The notes: generated by a model not told the origin, from the letters alone. 52,317 bases of DNA from JAAZVM01 sp041694155 (GCA_041694155.1 JASMTS010000002.1:1-52317); one strand, 5' to 3'. Positions 1 through 10,440 are shown, counted from the first letter of the stretch. Program-made: numbers and translations.

Positions 1-41
1 GTAATATTAATATCTAATAATGTTAGTAGTAGAAAATTTGA

Positions 42-395
42 TTATGATCAGTAAGTTGTATATGTATAGTAGTTATCTTCTAGTGGGTCTTTGGCATCAT
101 CATTTACTTTGATATTTCTTAGTGTTCATGTTCAAGCATATCATTGTATTGTATATATTGTACTACCACTTCATACTGTTATTGAATCATTTGGTTCTGG
201 TAATACTCACTCTTTAGCTTGATATACTTGGATTCATGTTGCTATTTGTCTTAAGTCTGTTACTCTTTTACTGTCTCTTGCTTCACTACTATATCATTGT
301 AGTGATATAAATCAGATAGTTCATAGTATGGCTAGTATTGTTATTACTACTATTAGTTCTACTAAGGTAAAACCTTTTTTATTTGTATTTATCAT
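42..395 (-). CDS. Type IV pilin-like protein with an early stop
   Basis: This 117-residue protein starts with a short basic leader and the prepilin motif GFTLVEL, followed by one hydrophobic helix of about 20 residues. That is the class III signal and N-terminal helix of type IV pilins and pseudopilins, which are cleaved and methylated by PilD-type peptidases and assembled into surface fibres. After the helix comes the usual SSEARDSKR-type stretch. The frame is fixed by the start at 395 and runs to TAA at 42-44. Beyond that stop the same frame continues with coding-like sequence (SNFLLLTLLDINI), which resembles the usual end of such pilins, so the gene may be truncated by a nonsense change. 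Six or more TGA codons are read as Gly. No Shine-Dalgarno site is visible. Confidence 0.82.
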
Positions 396-486
396 TTTTT
401 AAAAGGGGTTAAATAAAAATATTTATATTTAATTTTTAAGTATTTATATTAATAAAGTCTGTATATTTTAATGAACATCAAAAAAA

Positions 487-559
487 CAGATACTTTATTG
501 TGAATTTATTTATTAGTTCACAATAAAATATCTGCCTTTTTAAAAAATGCAGATATTTT
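487..559 (-). promoter_or_regulatory. Two mutually exclusive hairpins with a T-run (attenuator-like)
   Basis: The divergent gap 396-747 holds two overlapping inverted repeats. Hairpin 1 pairs 487-504 with 517-534 (17 pairs, one mismatch). Hairpin 2 pairs 525-535 with 549-559 (11 perfect pairs). Both use 525-534, so only one can form at a time. Read on the minus strand, hairpin 2 comes first, then hairpin 1, followed by seven T residues, which is the order of an antiterminator and terminator ahead of the pilin gene. Read on the plus strand the T-run is shorter. A small RNA terminator is the alternative. The structure is seen directly; the function is inferred. Confidence 0.5.
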
Positions 560-570
560 CATTTACATAG

Positions 571-610
571 CTTGTTGTAGTTTGTTGTAGTTTGTTGTAG
601 TTTGTTGTAG
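571..610. repeat. Four tandem 10-bp repeats (TTGTTGTAG type)
   Basis: Four consecutive copies of (C/T)TTGTTGTAG with no spacer, lying between the hairpins and the ung promoter region. Their G and T richness stands out in an otherwise A/T background. They could be a protein-binding array or a slippage-prone microsatellite. Confidence 0.9.
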
Positions 611-685
611 CATTCTAAATGTATTAAATATATATAATATATATTATTAATTTTTATAATTCAAAGTCAAATATTTATATTAATT

Positions 686-718
686 TTGACTTGATTAATA
701 AATATATTATTTTAATAT
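686..718 (+). promoter_or_regulatory. Possible promoter for ung
   Basis: TTGACT at 686 overlaps TTGATT at 691, and TAATAT lies at 713, giving a 16-bp spacer from TTGATT. The start codon of ung is 30 bases downstream. The A/T background makes such matches common, so support is modest. Confidence 0.35.
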
Positions 719-747
719 AAAATACATATACTAAGTAAAAAGTAACC

Positions 748-1440
748 ATGACAATTTTTGATATACCCGAAAATTCTTGGGAAAAATTAATAAAAAAAGA
801 ATATAAAAAACCATATTTTAAAAATATAGAAGAAAAAATAAAAGAAGATAAAAGAAATTCAATAACTATTTACCCTGAAGAAAAAAATATATTTGCCGCA
901 TTTAAAAAAACTCCCCTGGAAGAAATAAAAGTAGTTATAATATGACAAGACCCATATCATCAAAAATGACAAGCACAATGATTTTGTTTTTCTGTTCCAA
1001 AATGATTTAAATTACCTCCAAGCTTAAAAAATATATATAAAGAACTAAACAATTCACTATGAATTGATAATTGAAATAATTGAGATTTAACTCATTGGAC
1101 AAGGCAGTGAGTATTTTTATTGAATGCAAGCTTAACTGTCCAAGAATCAAAACCAATGAGTCATGCAAAAATATGATGGGAAACTTTTACTGATAATGTT
1201 ATAAAACATATATCAAATGAGAAAAATGGAGTAATTTTTTTATTATGGTGATGATTTGCACAATCTAAGAAAAAACTTATAGATTCAGAAAAACATTATA
1301 TTTTGGAAACAAGTCATCCTTCACCTCTTTGAGCCTATAGATGATTTTTATGATCTAATTGTTTTAAAGAAGTAAATAATATATTAAAAGATATGTGAAA
1401 AAAAGAAATTAACTGGTTAATAAAAAAAGAAGACTGATAA
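748..1440 (+). CDS. ung: Uracil-DNA glycosylase (family 1)
   Basis: The 230-residue protein removes uracil from DNA in base-excision repair. It has the water-activating motif GQDPYH near residue 66, whose Gly is a TGA codon, the uracil-binding FLLN segment with its Asn, and the DNA-intercalation loop HPSPL near residue 190. Length fits the family (about 220-230). The ATG at 748 gives the usual N-terminal extension before the catalytic core. With TGA as a stop the gene would break after 65 residues, just before the catalytic Asp, so it is strong evidence for glycine decoding. It converges on the MazG-like gene, with stop codons two bases apart inside a shared terminator hairpin. Confidence 0.97.
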
Positions 1441-1454
1441 ATTAATCTTCTTTT
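1425..1454. terminator. Bidirectional terminator between convergent genes
   Basis: AAAAGAAGA at 1425-1433 pairs with TCTTCTTTT at 1446-1454. The hairpin spans the stop codons of ung and of the opposing MazG-like gene, with A/T runs on both sides. Confidence 0.6.
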
Positions 1455-1753
1455 AATAATATTTTTTTATCAAATCATCACCTTTTATATTTCTTTTCTT
1501 TTTGTATTTTTAAAACATCTGATTTATCAATCTTTTCATTCTCCAAAATAGAATCTATAACTTCATATAAATCTGCCATTTCTTCAATTATTTCAGATTT
1601 TGTTTTTGCATCTATTACTTCATTTGATTCTTCAATCAATTTTTCAAATAATTTTATTCTAAACTCTTCTTGATTAGCTATAGAAATAGAAATTTGTTCT
1701 CATTTTGACTTAACTATTTCAGGAATTTTATCACGGATTAATTTTGATTTCAT
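1442..1753 (-). CDS. MazG-like nucleotide pyrophosphohydrolase
   Basis: The 103-residue protein begins with KLIRDKIPEIV, the hallmark of the small MazG-like / phosphoribosyl-ATP pyrophosphohydrolase-like family. It carries acidic clusters KLIEESNEV and EIIEEMADLYEV that match the EExxE and ExxD metal ligands of the all-alpha NTP pyrophosphohydrolase fold. Members hydrolyse (d)NTPs to NMP and pyrophosphate. The substrate here is unknown and could be a damaged or non-canonical nucleotide. The start lies four bases after the stop of the pyruvyl-transferase gene, so the two are probably co-transcribed. Confidence 0.8.
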
Positions 1754-1757
1754 ATTA

Positions 1758-2783
1758 TTATGATAATTGATTTAAAATTTCATCAGTTTTTTTAGAATAA
1801 CTAATTCATAAAAATGGTATTTCATAAACATGACTTAGTATTATTGAATGTAATCTCATAGATATACAAAAATCAATTTTTTTATTTTTATATATCTCAT
1901 AAACTCATTCCATATTTTCTATTATTTCAACTCATTTTTCTCAAGCAAAATTAGTTAAAAATAAAAAATCATTAGCCATGTCATCATAAGGGTGAAAACT
2001 ATGAGGAAGCAAGATAACTTTTGCTCAATTATTTACCAAATAATTGATAACTTCTCTTATTCTTCACTCTTCCATCCTATCTGATATATTAGATTTTTCA
2101 ACAAAATAACCTTGCCTAATAGCCAATCAAACTTTTTTTCATTCTAAATAAAAATCTTTAAAAATATTTTTATTAAAACTATATGAATTTAAAACTCATA
2201 TAAGAGACTTAACAGATGTTATATCATCTCATTTATCAAAAAAAACTGGGTCTTTTTCTAAAATACTATCAATTCATAAATTTAATAATAAATCTTTACT
2301 ATAAGAATCTCTAACTTCTATTTTGTTAGCTTTATAAAATATACTTTTTACTTTTGCTAAATTAGATTCATTTTTTATATTTATTCATACTCTAAAAAAG
2401 TTATACTTTTTTTTAAAAAAATTAAAAAACCTAACCCTAAAAAGCCAGGAATCCAAAGGAGATTTATTTTCTTGAACTTCATTATCATATATTATTCAAC
2501 CTCATCAAAGTATAATTAAATCTGATATAAGAACTATTCTCAAAAAATTTAAAAAAGATACAAAATTTTTAAATAAATTAATAGGTCTTTTAATTCAAAT
2601 AGGAAAATAATTAAAATATGACACATTATCTTTTATAAAAAATGGATTATTTTTATCATAACTAAAAACATAAAACTTTGAATCAGTTCAATATTCATCT
2701 TCTAATATTTTTATTTCATTTTTTAATATCAATTCATCTCATAAATTTTGAGCTCATATAGAAGCAAAAATAGCTATTTTCAT
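1758..2783 (-). CDS. Polysaccharide pyruvyl transferase family protein
   Basis: The 341-residue protein starts with KIAIFASIGAQNLGDELIL, the typical opening of polysaccharide pyruvyl transferases (CsaB/WcaK type). The C-terminal signature SMRLHSIILS near residue 312 is the conserved SxRxH region of this GT-B-like fold. Family members add ketal-linked pyruvate to cell-wall polysaccharides, which can anchor S-layer proteins. In the middle are LILGGGGIIYDNE and a LPHSFHPYDD segment. With the two glycosyltransferases downstream it suggests surface glycan decoration. Many glycines are TGA codons. The exact sugar target cannot be read from sequence. Confidence 0.85.
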
Positions 2784-2795
2784 CTAAAAAAACAT

Positions 2796-2830
2796 ATTAA
2801 ATAATTAATTATATTTAATTATATTTAATT
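2796..2830. repeat. Short A/T tandem repeat
   Basis: Three near-perfect copies of a 10-bp unit (TTAATTATAT) lie between two minus-strand genes. They are probably a slippage-derived spacer; no regulatory element is recognised. Confidence 0.6.
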
Positions 2831-2846
2831 ATAAAAAATAAAAAAA

Positions 2847-4382
2847 TTAATATTCTTCTTTTTTTCTATAACTAAGTGATTCTAATATATGTTCTTTTTT
2901 TATATTAGTGTATCATTTAAGGTCAGCTATAGTTCTAGATAGCTTTAATATTCTATAATAACTTCTTGCTGACAAATTCATATTATTAACAGCTTGCTTT
3001 AATATAATACTAGATTCTTTATCTAATTTGCAATATTGATTTATTTCTTTTGTTCACATTTCACTGTTAAACTTTAGTTTTGTTCATTTAAATCTTTGTA
3101 TTTGGATATTTCTTGATTTAGCAACTCTTTTTTTGATATCTTTGCTTGTTTCAATGTTTGAATAATCATCAGTTACTTCAAGTTTTTCTGTTCTTACTTT
3201 TGGGACTTCTATAAATATATCAATTCTATCAAGAAGTGGTCATGACAATTTTGATTTATATCTTCTTATTTGATCAGGTGTATCTATACATTCTTTATCG
3301 GGATCACTTAAATATCAACATGGACAAGGGTTCATGCTAGCAATTAATATAAATTTAGCAGGATAAGAAAAACTGGCATTAGCTCTATTTATATTTATAT
3401 TACCGTCTTCTAATGGCTGTCTTAAAACTTCTAAAACTGACTTATTAAATTCAAGTATTTCATCCAAAAACAAAACTCACCTATGAGATAAAGATATCTC
3501 TCAAGGTTTTGCATTTCTTCATCATCATATTATTGAAACACTACTTGCAGTATGATGAACAGTTCTAAATGGTCTAGTTGTTACTATTGGATTATCAGAA
3601 CTCAATAATCAAGATATACTATATATTTTTGATACCTCTATAGACTCCTCAATACTCATTTCTGGTAATATACCTCAAAAGGCCTTAGATAGCATTGTTT
3701 TTCAAGATCATGGAGGTCATGACATTATTATATTATGTCATCAACTAGCGGCAATTTCTAATGCCCTTTTTGCATGATCTTGTCATAAAATATATTTAAA
3801 ATCAGTATTTTTGTCATATCAATCACTTTTAAAAGAGTTAAAGTCTATTTTGTCAGATATATTTAATGGCTTATCTTTATTAAGCATAAGTATCAAATCA
3901 GATAAACTAGGCACTCAAATAATATCAATTCATGGTATAATAGATGCTTCATAGGTATTTTCTAAAGGAACAAAAACTCTTTTGAATCATTTTTGTTTTG
4001 CTCATAATACTATAGGTAATATTCAGCTGACTTTTCTCAGTTTTCAGTCCAATCATAATTCACCAACAAAAATAGAATCACTTAAATAAAAAGAATCTAT
4101 AATACTATCACTATAAAGTATTCATACAGATATTGGTAAATCAAAAAATGGACCTGATTTTTTTATATCAGCTGGAGCCATATTAACAGTAATCCTAGAG
4201 CTAGGAAGTTTAAAACTACTAGCTTTTAATGCAGATCTAAGCCTTTCCTTACTTTCTTGAACTCACTGATCAGGCAATCAAACTATAGTAAAACTAGGTA
4301 ATCAATTATTAATATCTACTTCTATCTCAATTAAATATGTATTTAATCAATTTATAGATAATGAATTTATTTTAGATATCAT
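2847..4382 (-). CDS. comM: ComM/YifB family Mg-chelatase-like AAA+ ATPase
   Basis: The 511-residue protein has the family order: an N-terminal ribosomal-S5-like/Lon-like domain (INSLSINGLNTYLIEIEVDI, then PSFTIVGLPDQGVQESKERL), then an AAA+ module with Walker A GPPGSGKT near residue 220 and a C-terminal Mg-chelatase segment rich in Arg. ComM is a hexameric helicase that helps branch migration of incoming single-stranded DNA during natural transformation. That fits the pilin genes and RmuC, RuvA and HolB-like genes nearby, although a competence role here is inferred. The length equals that of typical ComM. The Walker A glycines include TGA codons. Confidence 0.94.
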
Positions 4383-4521
4383 TTTTTAATAAAAATTAAA
4401 TAATAATTATTAAATATAAAAATTATATATTAAAAAAACATTAAAATAATTAATTATTTTGATTTTTTATATTTTTTTTATAAAATCTAACATATAAGAT
4501 TAATAATTAAATAAGTATAAT

Positions 4522-4890
4522 ATGAAAAAGATTTTAATATTAACATTTTTATCAGTTTTTTTAGTATCTTGTGGTAATTCAGAAGAAGAAAACAACCAAC
4601 AAACTGAAAACAATTCTAGTCAAAATCAAGAAACTCAAACTTGAGTTGTGGAGGAAGAACAATCACAAACTTGAGTTACAGAAGAAAATAACAATGAAGA
4701 AGAATTAGATGTAGAAGATATATATGAGATTACAGAAGAAGATTCTGAATCTAATACTTGAGAAATAGTAGAAGAAGAAAAAACTTTATCTTGAGAAGTA
4801 GATATAACTGAAGAAGAAATATTAGAAGATATTGATGCTTTAATTAATGAAATAATTAATACAACTGAAAATGAATGAAATACTAAATAA
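4522..4890 (+). CDS. Small acidic lipoprotein
   Basis: The 122-residue protein has a lipoprotein signal peptide (MKKILILTFLSVFLVSC) with lipobox LVSC, so Cys17 should be lipidated and the rest exported. The mature part is almost entirely Glu, Asn, Gln, Thr and Ser, low complexity and strongly acidic, with no recognised domain. It is a likely membrane-anchored surface spacer. Its end overlaps the start of the clamp-loader-like gene by 20 bases in another frame, so translation may be coupled. LspA, which would process it, is encoded at 34495. Confidence 0.75.
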
Positions 4891-5560
4891 GATAGTAGAT
4901 AAAATAAATAAGGAGGAAGAAATATCTCCTTTTTTATTTGTATCCAAAAATACAGAAATTTTAAACCAAGAAATACAAAATTTATCAATAAAAATACTAA
5001 ATAAATACAATATACCTAACATATATGTATATAAATTAAAAGATGATTGAGAAAAATTAAAAGTAAACACAGTTAAAGAATTTATAAAAAACTCTCAAAC
5101 AAAATCACCATATAAAATTCAAATCTTTTTGATAGAAAACATATCTAGACTTACTACACAAGCAAGCAATAGCCTGTTAAAATTTTTTGAAGAACCTTGA
5201 GTTTGAAATCTAATTTTATGTACCAATAATTGAGAAAGCAATATATTAGATACGATTATATCTAGATTACAAATAATAGATTTATGATGAAAAAAAATCA
5301 AAGTAGAAGATGATTTTTTACAAAATATTATTTGAAAATACATAAAATCTGAATCAAATGAATTGATTAAATACTTATTTGGTTCTGATATAGACAAAAA
5401 AGAATACTTATCATTTTTAGAAAATTTATTTTTATACTTTTATAAAAATAAATTGTTTATATACTTCTTAGAAGAATTAAATAAAGATATAAATCTAGTA
5501 AAAACAAACAATTTAAATCCAAAATATTTTTCAGACAAATGGATATTAAAAATAAAATAA
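4871..5560 (+). CDS. DNA polymerase III delta-prime-like clamp-loader subunit
   Basis: The 229-residue protein has the conserved block of delta-prime/gamma clamp-loader subunits: IFLIENISRLTTQASNSLLK, FFEEP, then LILCTNN and ILDTIISRLQ, which matches the SRC/SRLQ sensor-like motif. Walker A is missing, as is usual for delta-prime, which is structural rather than an ATPase. The protein is shorter than the usual 300-plus residues and the C-terminal collar domain looks reduced. It overlaps both the lipoprotein upstream and the pilin-like gene downstream, so the three form one tight unit. Confidence 0.78.
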
Positions 5561-7074
5561 AAGCTTTTTCATTGGTAGAGTTGGTTGTTGGTATAACGAT
5601 TTCAATGATACTTATGACATCTATATGAATTTTTGTTAATTCATGAATGAGTAATATATTTTTGCAACAAAAGTCTCTACAAAATGCATCAAACATAAAC
5701 AATTTTGTAAAAAATATTTATGAGAATTTTTCTAGTATAGAAAATACAAAAGATTATAAAATTTTTTCTGGTAATGATTGAATTATATTTAGAGCAGAAC
5801 AAAACCTAAATACTTGATGATTTACATATATATGAATTAATGAAAGAGACTGATATTATTGTGATGATCCAGAAAGTGAAGATACAAAAACAAATCATAT
5901 ATTTATAAAAAACTTTATACCATTTGTAGAACAATGAGAAAACATAAATGGAAATTATGAAGATATTCTAACTTCAGAAGAAGTTAGCTTAAATTGAATT
6001 AATTATAAAACAGTGCAAAAAGAAAATATAGTTGTTGATGATTCTGATAATATAATAATATGAAAGGAAATATTTGGGGATGATTTTGCTTCAGGTGGTA
6101 GTTGAACTTGAACACAATTAAATTCACCTACATGAATAGCAACTGATTGAGATGTTTTATATGTATCTGATACATTAAATGATAGAATACTCTATATGTC
6201 TGGTTCCAAAATGTATAAACTATTGGATCAAAATGACTGACTAAAAGAACCTACATGACTTTATTATGATAGTACTGATAATTATCTACTAATATCAAAT
6301 AGTTGACTATGAGAAGTCTTAAAAGTAACAAGTGATAAACTAAGTAGTGCTCCTAATAAGACATTTAATTTTTCATGAATAAATGAAAATAATGTAAGTA
6401 GAATATATATAAACTTTTATAAAGATGGTCTGGAACATGATATAGAATCATCTGGTATTACAGAAAGTAACATAAATATAGCATGAAAATCTGACTCGGA
6501 TGATACGGTTAACATGATTAATAATAAATTGGAATACAATTTTAAACAAAAGCTTTTAAATGCTAGTTGAGCAGTAGTTAAAGATCCTGTAACTTGAGAT
6601 ACAGTATATGAATCAAGATATGTAGATTTTGATAACTCTATCTCATCATATAGTATAGAATTATTAAACTTGCCATCTTGAGTATTTGATGAAGTATGAA
6701 ACTATACAATAGAAATAGAAATTAAAAATTCTTTGATAAGTAAATACTATTTTACACAATGAGATGAAAAGATCTATACTCCTAATGACAATAAAATAGA
6801 ATTAATTCATAGTTGACTTGATTACCCGAATGGAATATGGTGAGAAAATTTATCTGATATAAATCAATTTGATTTAGATTCTGGTATAAATAAAATGTCT
6901 ATAGATGAAAATTATGACACAATACTGAGATCTCCTATAGAACAACTAGATATAAGTGAAAACTCTGATTTGATAACACTTATAACAAAGTATTACAAAA
7001 ATTACAACTGTTACAATTTGGGACAAAATACCAGTAAAATAAATACATTTATATCAAAATTTAATATTAAATAA
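5539..7074 (+). CDS. Pilin-like protein with NHL-type beta-propeller repeats
   Basis: The 511-residue protein starts with a prepilin-like leader (KAFSLVELVVGITISMILM) in which Ala replaces the usual Gly before the Phe, followed by one hydrophobic helix. From about residue 190 to 265 it has two or three NHL-like repeats (LNSPTGIATDGDVLYVSDT, then LKEPTGLYYDSTDNYLLISN), a beta-propeller unit seen in extracellular binding proteins. The remaining C-terminal half is a long unknown exported domain ending with a Cys pair region. It is far larger than a structural pilin and could be a minor pilin or tip adhesin. It overlaps the previous gene by 22 bases. Confidence 0.75.
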
Positions 7075-7104
7075 AAGAATCAAAGATTAATCTTTGATTC
7101 TTTT
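7073..7104. terminator. Perfect 16-bp palindromic terminator
   Basis: 7073-7088 is perfectly complementary to 7089-7104, with T-rich ends on both strands. It ends the pilin-NHL gene and, on the other strand, contains the stop codon of the glycosyltransferase. Confidence 0.8.
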
Positions 7105-8205
7105 ATTTATAAAATCTAATATATTTTTATTAAATACTTTTTTATCAAATTTTTTGCTATGCTCTCTAATAATGAGACTATCAAAATTAATTAACTCAAA
7201 TTCTTTAATAGCATTATTCAAAGAATAAACATCTTGTTTATCAAAAAATACTCCAGTTTTTCAATCTATAACTGTTTCAGTAGCTCATCATTTATTGTAA
7301 GCAATAACAGGAGTTCAAGAAGCCATAGCAGCTATAGGAACAAGTCAGAAATCTTCTTCTGGAGGAAAAATAAAAGCTTTTGCTTTACTATGTAATAAGT
7401 TTATAGTATTCAAGTCATTAGTAAAAATCCATTCTATATTAGAATTTGATTTATTTTTTAGTTTTTTGTACAATTTATTATTAGTATTTGTTGCTATTTT
7501 TATTTTTTTTCAGTTGATATTAAAGGCATCAACTATCAAATCAAATTTTTTATAAGGTATACACCTACCATTATAAAAATAGTAATCGTCTTTTTCTTCA
7601 CTAAATGGAATATTATCAATATCTAAACAAGGATATATAACATTAGAGTCACTTTTATAATATTTTTTTATTCTATTACTAGTGTTTTTACTATTTGCCA
7701 AATAGTAATCAACTCTCTTACTAGCTAAATAATCCCACTGTCTTAATTTATGAACTAATTTTGGCATTAAATATCTTCACAGAGGATTTAAAAAACCAAA
7801 CTCCATCATATTTATATACTCATGATAATGGCTCCAATAGTATCTAGTAGGAGTGTGACAATAACATATATGAATAGTCTCTGGCTTAGTTATAACTCAT
7901 TTACTTTCTGCAGTTGAAGAGCTTATAACTATATCATAATCACTCAAATCAAAAGATTCAAAAGCATAAGGTCTCAAGAATAAAGCTAATTTGTGTGATT
8001 TACTTAAAAAAGGTATTTTTTGAATAAAACTAGTTTTTATTTTTCTATTTTTAAATACCCTATTATTTTCTTGAAAAAATACAGATGTAAAAATATCAGC
8101 ATTTGGAAATATTCCTAGAAGTTGTTCTAATACTATTTCTGCTCATCACCAATCTTTTATCCAATCACATACAATTGCTATTTTTTTATTCTCTATATTT
8201 TGCAT
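7087..8205 (-). CDS. GT4-family glycosyltransferase (GT-B fold)
   Basis: The 372-residue protein is a retaining glycosyltransferase. The N-terminal acceptor domain opens with KKIAIVCDWIKDWGGAE, typical of this group. It has the YCHTPTRYYW segment common in mannosyltransferase-like members (WbaZ type), and the donor domain carries FYNGRCIPYKKFDLIVDAF and the EDFGLVPIAAMASGTPVIAYNKGGATETV signature with its paired Glu residues. It probably adds a sugar, often mannose, to a lipid-linked or surface glycan from a nucleotide-sugar. It diverges from the WecG-like gene, which suggests a small glycan locus. Confidence 0.88.
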
Positions 8206-8269
8206 TTTTTTTAAATTATTTATACTTAACAAAGTATTGTAAGTAACATAATAAAACTAAAAAAAACTT

Positions 8270-9082
8270 ATGCAAATTTTTTGATTAAATATAGATAGTA
8301 TTAAATATGAAAAACTTTTTCAAAATATAACAAAACTAGATAAACAAAATATAGTTTTTACACCAAATCCAGAAATATTATTAAACTCTAAAACTGATAA
8401 AAATTTTTTAAATAATTTAAAAAAAGCAGATTACCTAACAAATGATGGTATCTGACTATATATAGCATATCAAATAATTGATAATAATTTTTGAAAAATC
8501 ATTAACACTCTGCTTGTTCCCTATTTTTTATTCAATCTGTTTTTTCAAAGAAAAAAGCTATACAAAAAATATTGAGATAGAATATGTGGTAGTGACTTAA
8601 CAAAAGATTTAATAAACTTTGCAATAAAAAATAATATAAAAATATCTATAATTGATTTATATAATCCAGATGACCAAAATAAAATAAAATCCCAAAAAGT
8701 TTTTGAAGAAAGACTACAAAAAAGGTTTAAAAATTTAAGATTTGATTATTATATTTATAATCCAATAAAAAAACAAGAAGTAATAAATAATATAATCAAC
8801 TCTGATTCTCAAATACTTTTTTCTACATTATGAATGAAAAAACAAGAAGATTCTGTAATTGAGGTTTTACAAAATGCAAAAAATATAAAAATCTGATTAT
8901 GAGTAGGATCAAGTTTTGATTATTTTGTATGATTTCAAAAAAGAGCACCAAAGATATGGAGAAAAATATGACTAGAATGGTTTTATAGATTGTTTATGTG
9001 ACCAAAAAAGATAACTAGATTAAAAAGGTTATATAATGCTATTTTTGTATTTATATTTCAAGTAATAAAAGATAAAAAATAA
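8270..9082 (+). CDS. WecG/TagA/CpsF family glycosyltransferase (GT26)
   Basis: The 270-residue protein matches the GT26 family, which adds N-acetylmannosamine (uronic acid) or a related sugar to an undecaprenyl-diphosphate-linked GlcNAc. Visible motifs are FTPNPEILLNS, ADYLTNDGIGL (the catalytic Asp region), and the C-terminal GLGVGSSFDYFVGFQKRAPK followed by GLEWFYRL. Length is slightly above the family norm because of a Lys-rich C-terminal amphipathic end, which in TagA contacts the membrane. It diverges from the GT4 gene. Confidence 0.9.
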
Positions 9083-9090
9083 TTTTTTAT

Positions 9091-9118
9091 TTGACTTAAG
9101 CAAGAAAATGATTATTAA
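9091..9118 (+). promoter_or_regulatory. Promoter of the aromatic amino-acid operon leader
   Basis: TTGACT at 9091-9096 and TATTAA at 9113-9118 are separated by 16 bp. Transcription would start near 9125, about 30 bases before the leader-peptide ATG. The spacing matches other strong promoters in this window. Confidence 0.6.
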
Positions 9119-9154
9119 TTTTTATGTGTTTATATTTAACTAAAAAACAAAAAA

Positions 9155-9232
9155 ATGAAAAATATAATTTCAAATACATACTTTTTCTTTTTTTACTTTG
9201 GTCCTTGAAACGAGTTCAAAGGTGTTTTTTAG
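9155..9232 (+). CDS. Phe/Tyr-rich leader peptide of the aromatic operon
   Basis: A 25-residue open frame from ATG 9155 to TAG 9230 holds seven Phe and two Tyr, including the run YFFFFYF at residues 9-15. This is the pattern of a PheL-type attenuation peptide. Stalling on these codons when charged tRNA-Phe or tRNA-Tyr is scarce would leave the downstream antiterminator free to form. Codon 18 is TGA read as Gly; with TGA as a stop the peptide would end before its last Phe codons and before the antiterminator segment. The operon it precedes makes Phe and Tyr. The product itself is presumably degraded. Confidence 0.82.
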
Positions 9233-9304
9233 CATATAAAAATATAAATGTATAATTTACATTATAAAGCTAGACTCTTTTGGACTACCAAAAGAGTCTT
9301 TTTA
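9203..9304 (+). promoter_or_regulatory. Transcription attenuator (antiterminator and terminator)
   Basis: The terminator is a 12-bp stem (9272-9283 with 9288-9299, four-base loop) followed by a T-rich run. Its left arm can instead pair with the leader-peptide region: 9208-9216 pairs with 9273-9280 with a single bulged C and one G-U pair, and G-U pairs can extend it. An early hairpin (9203-9209 with 9215-9222) completes the classic 1:2, 2:3, 3:4 arrangement. A ribosome stalled at the Phe run would expose the antiterminator strand; one that reaches the TAG would cover it and allow termination before the DAHP synthase gene. Confidence 0.78.
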
Positions 9305-9328
9305 TTTTAATTAATAATAATATTTAAC

Positions 9329-10423
9329 ATGAATGATAAAACATTAATACAAGATAAAACATCAATAGTTGATGATAAAAGAATAACTGATATAGAAGAA
9401 ATAACTACACCAGAATCTCTTATAAAAAAATATCCTATAGACCACAAAACAGAAAACTTTATAGAATCTAGTAGACAAATAATAAGCGATATTATTAATC
9501 TAAAAGATGAAAGATTAGCTGTAATTACTTGACCATGTTCAATTAATGATACTTCACTAGCATTGGAAATAGCAAAAAATATTGTTGAATTAAAAGAGAC
9601 ATATCCAAATATCTACCCTATAATGAGAGTATATTTTGAAAAACCAAGAACTACTGTAGGATGGAAATGATTGATAAGTGACCCTGATTTAGACGATAGC
9701 TGTAATATTGATAAATGATTAGAGTTAGCAAGAGAATTATTATTAAAAATCAATAAAATGTGAGTACCAACAGCTGTAGAATTTTTGGATGTAATAAATC
9801 CTCAATACTTCGCTGACTTGGTTCATTGGTGAGCTATAGGTGCTAGAACAACAGAAAGTCAAGAACACAGAAAAATGGCCTCATGATTAAGTATGCCTGT
9901 ATGATTTAAAAATGCTACAAATTGAGATACTCAAATAGCAATAGATGCTATAAAATCTGCAAAATGAAGTCATAGCTTTTTATCAAACACTAAAGAATGA
10001 AAAATTGCTAGGATAACTACTTCTTGAAATCCTGACGGTCATATAATTTTGAGATGAGGTAAAAATTGAACTAATTATGATAGAGTTAGTGTAGCTAATG
10101 CCACTGAAAAATTAGAACAATCAAATATTGACACATGACTAGTTATAGATTTTTCTCACGCTAACAGTAAAAAAGATCATAAAAATCAACCAATTGTATC
10201 AGAAGATGTAGCAAATCAAATAGCTGAATGAAATAAAAAAATAGTAGGAGTTATGATAGAAGCAAATATAAAAGAATGAGCTCAATCTCATACACCTTGA
10301 GTAGATAACCCTAAAGATATAGAATACTGAGTAAGTATAACTGATAAATGTGTAGATTGGGATACTAATAAAAAAATGATTGAAAAACTAGATAAAGCCA
10401 CTAATATAAGAAAAGAAAAATAA
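9329..10423 (+). CDS. aroG: 3-deoxy-7-phosphoheptulonate (DAHP) synthase, class I
   Basis: The 364-residue enzyme joins phosphoenolpyruvate and erythrose-4-phosphate, the first step of the shikimate pathway. Motifs of the AroFGH type are present: VITGPCSINDTSLALEIA, MRVYFEKPRTTVGWKGLI, GARTTESQEHRKMASGL, and the metal-site VIDFSHANSKKDH and EANIKEG. Length is close to E. coli AroG (350). AroG-type enzymes are feedback-inhibited by one aromatic amino acid; which one cannot be told here. The symbol stands for the AroF/G/H group. It is the first structural gene after the attenuator, with 17 bases to the next gene. Confidence 0.95.
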
Positions 10424-10440
10424 TAAATTAAACAAAAACA

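Noticed and set aside
748..945. A 65-residue protein ending before GQDPYH
   Set aside because: It is only the first part of uracil-DNA glycosylase, cut by reading TGA as a stop.
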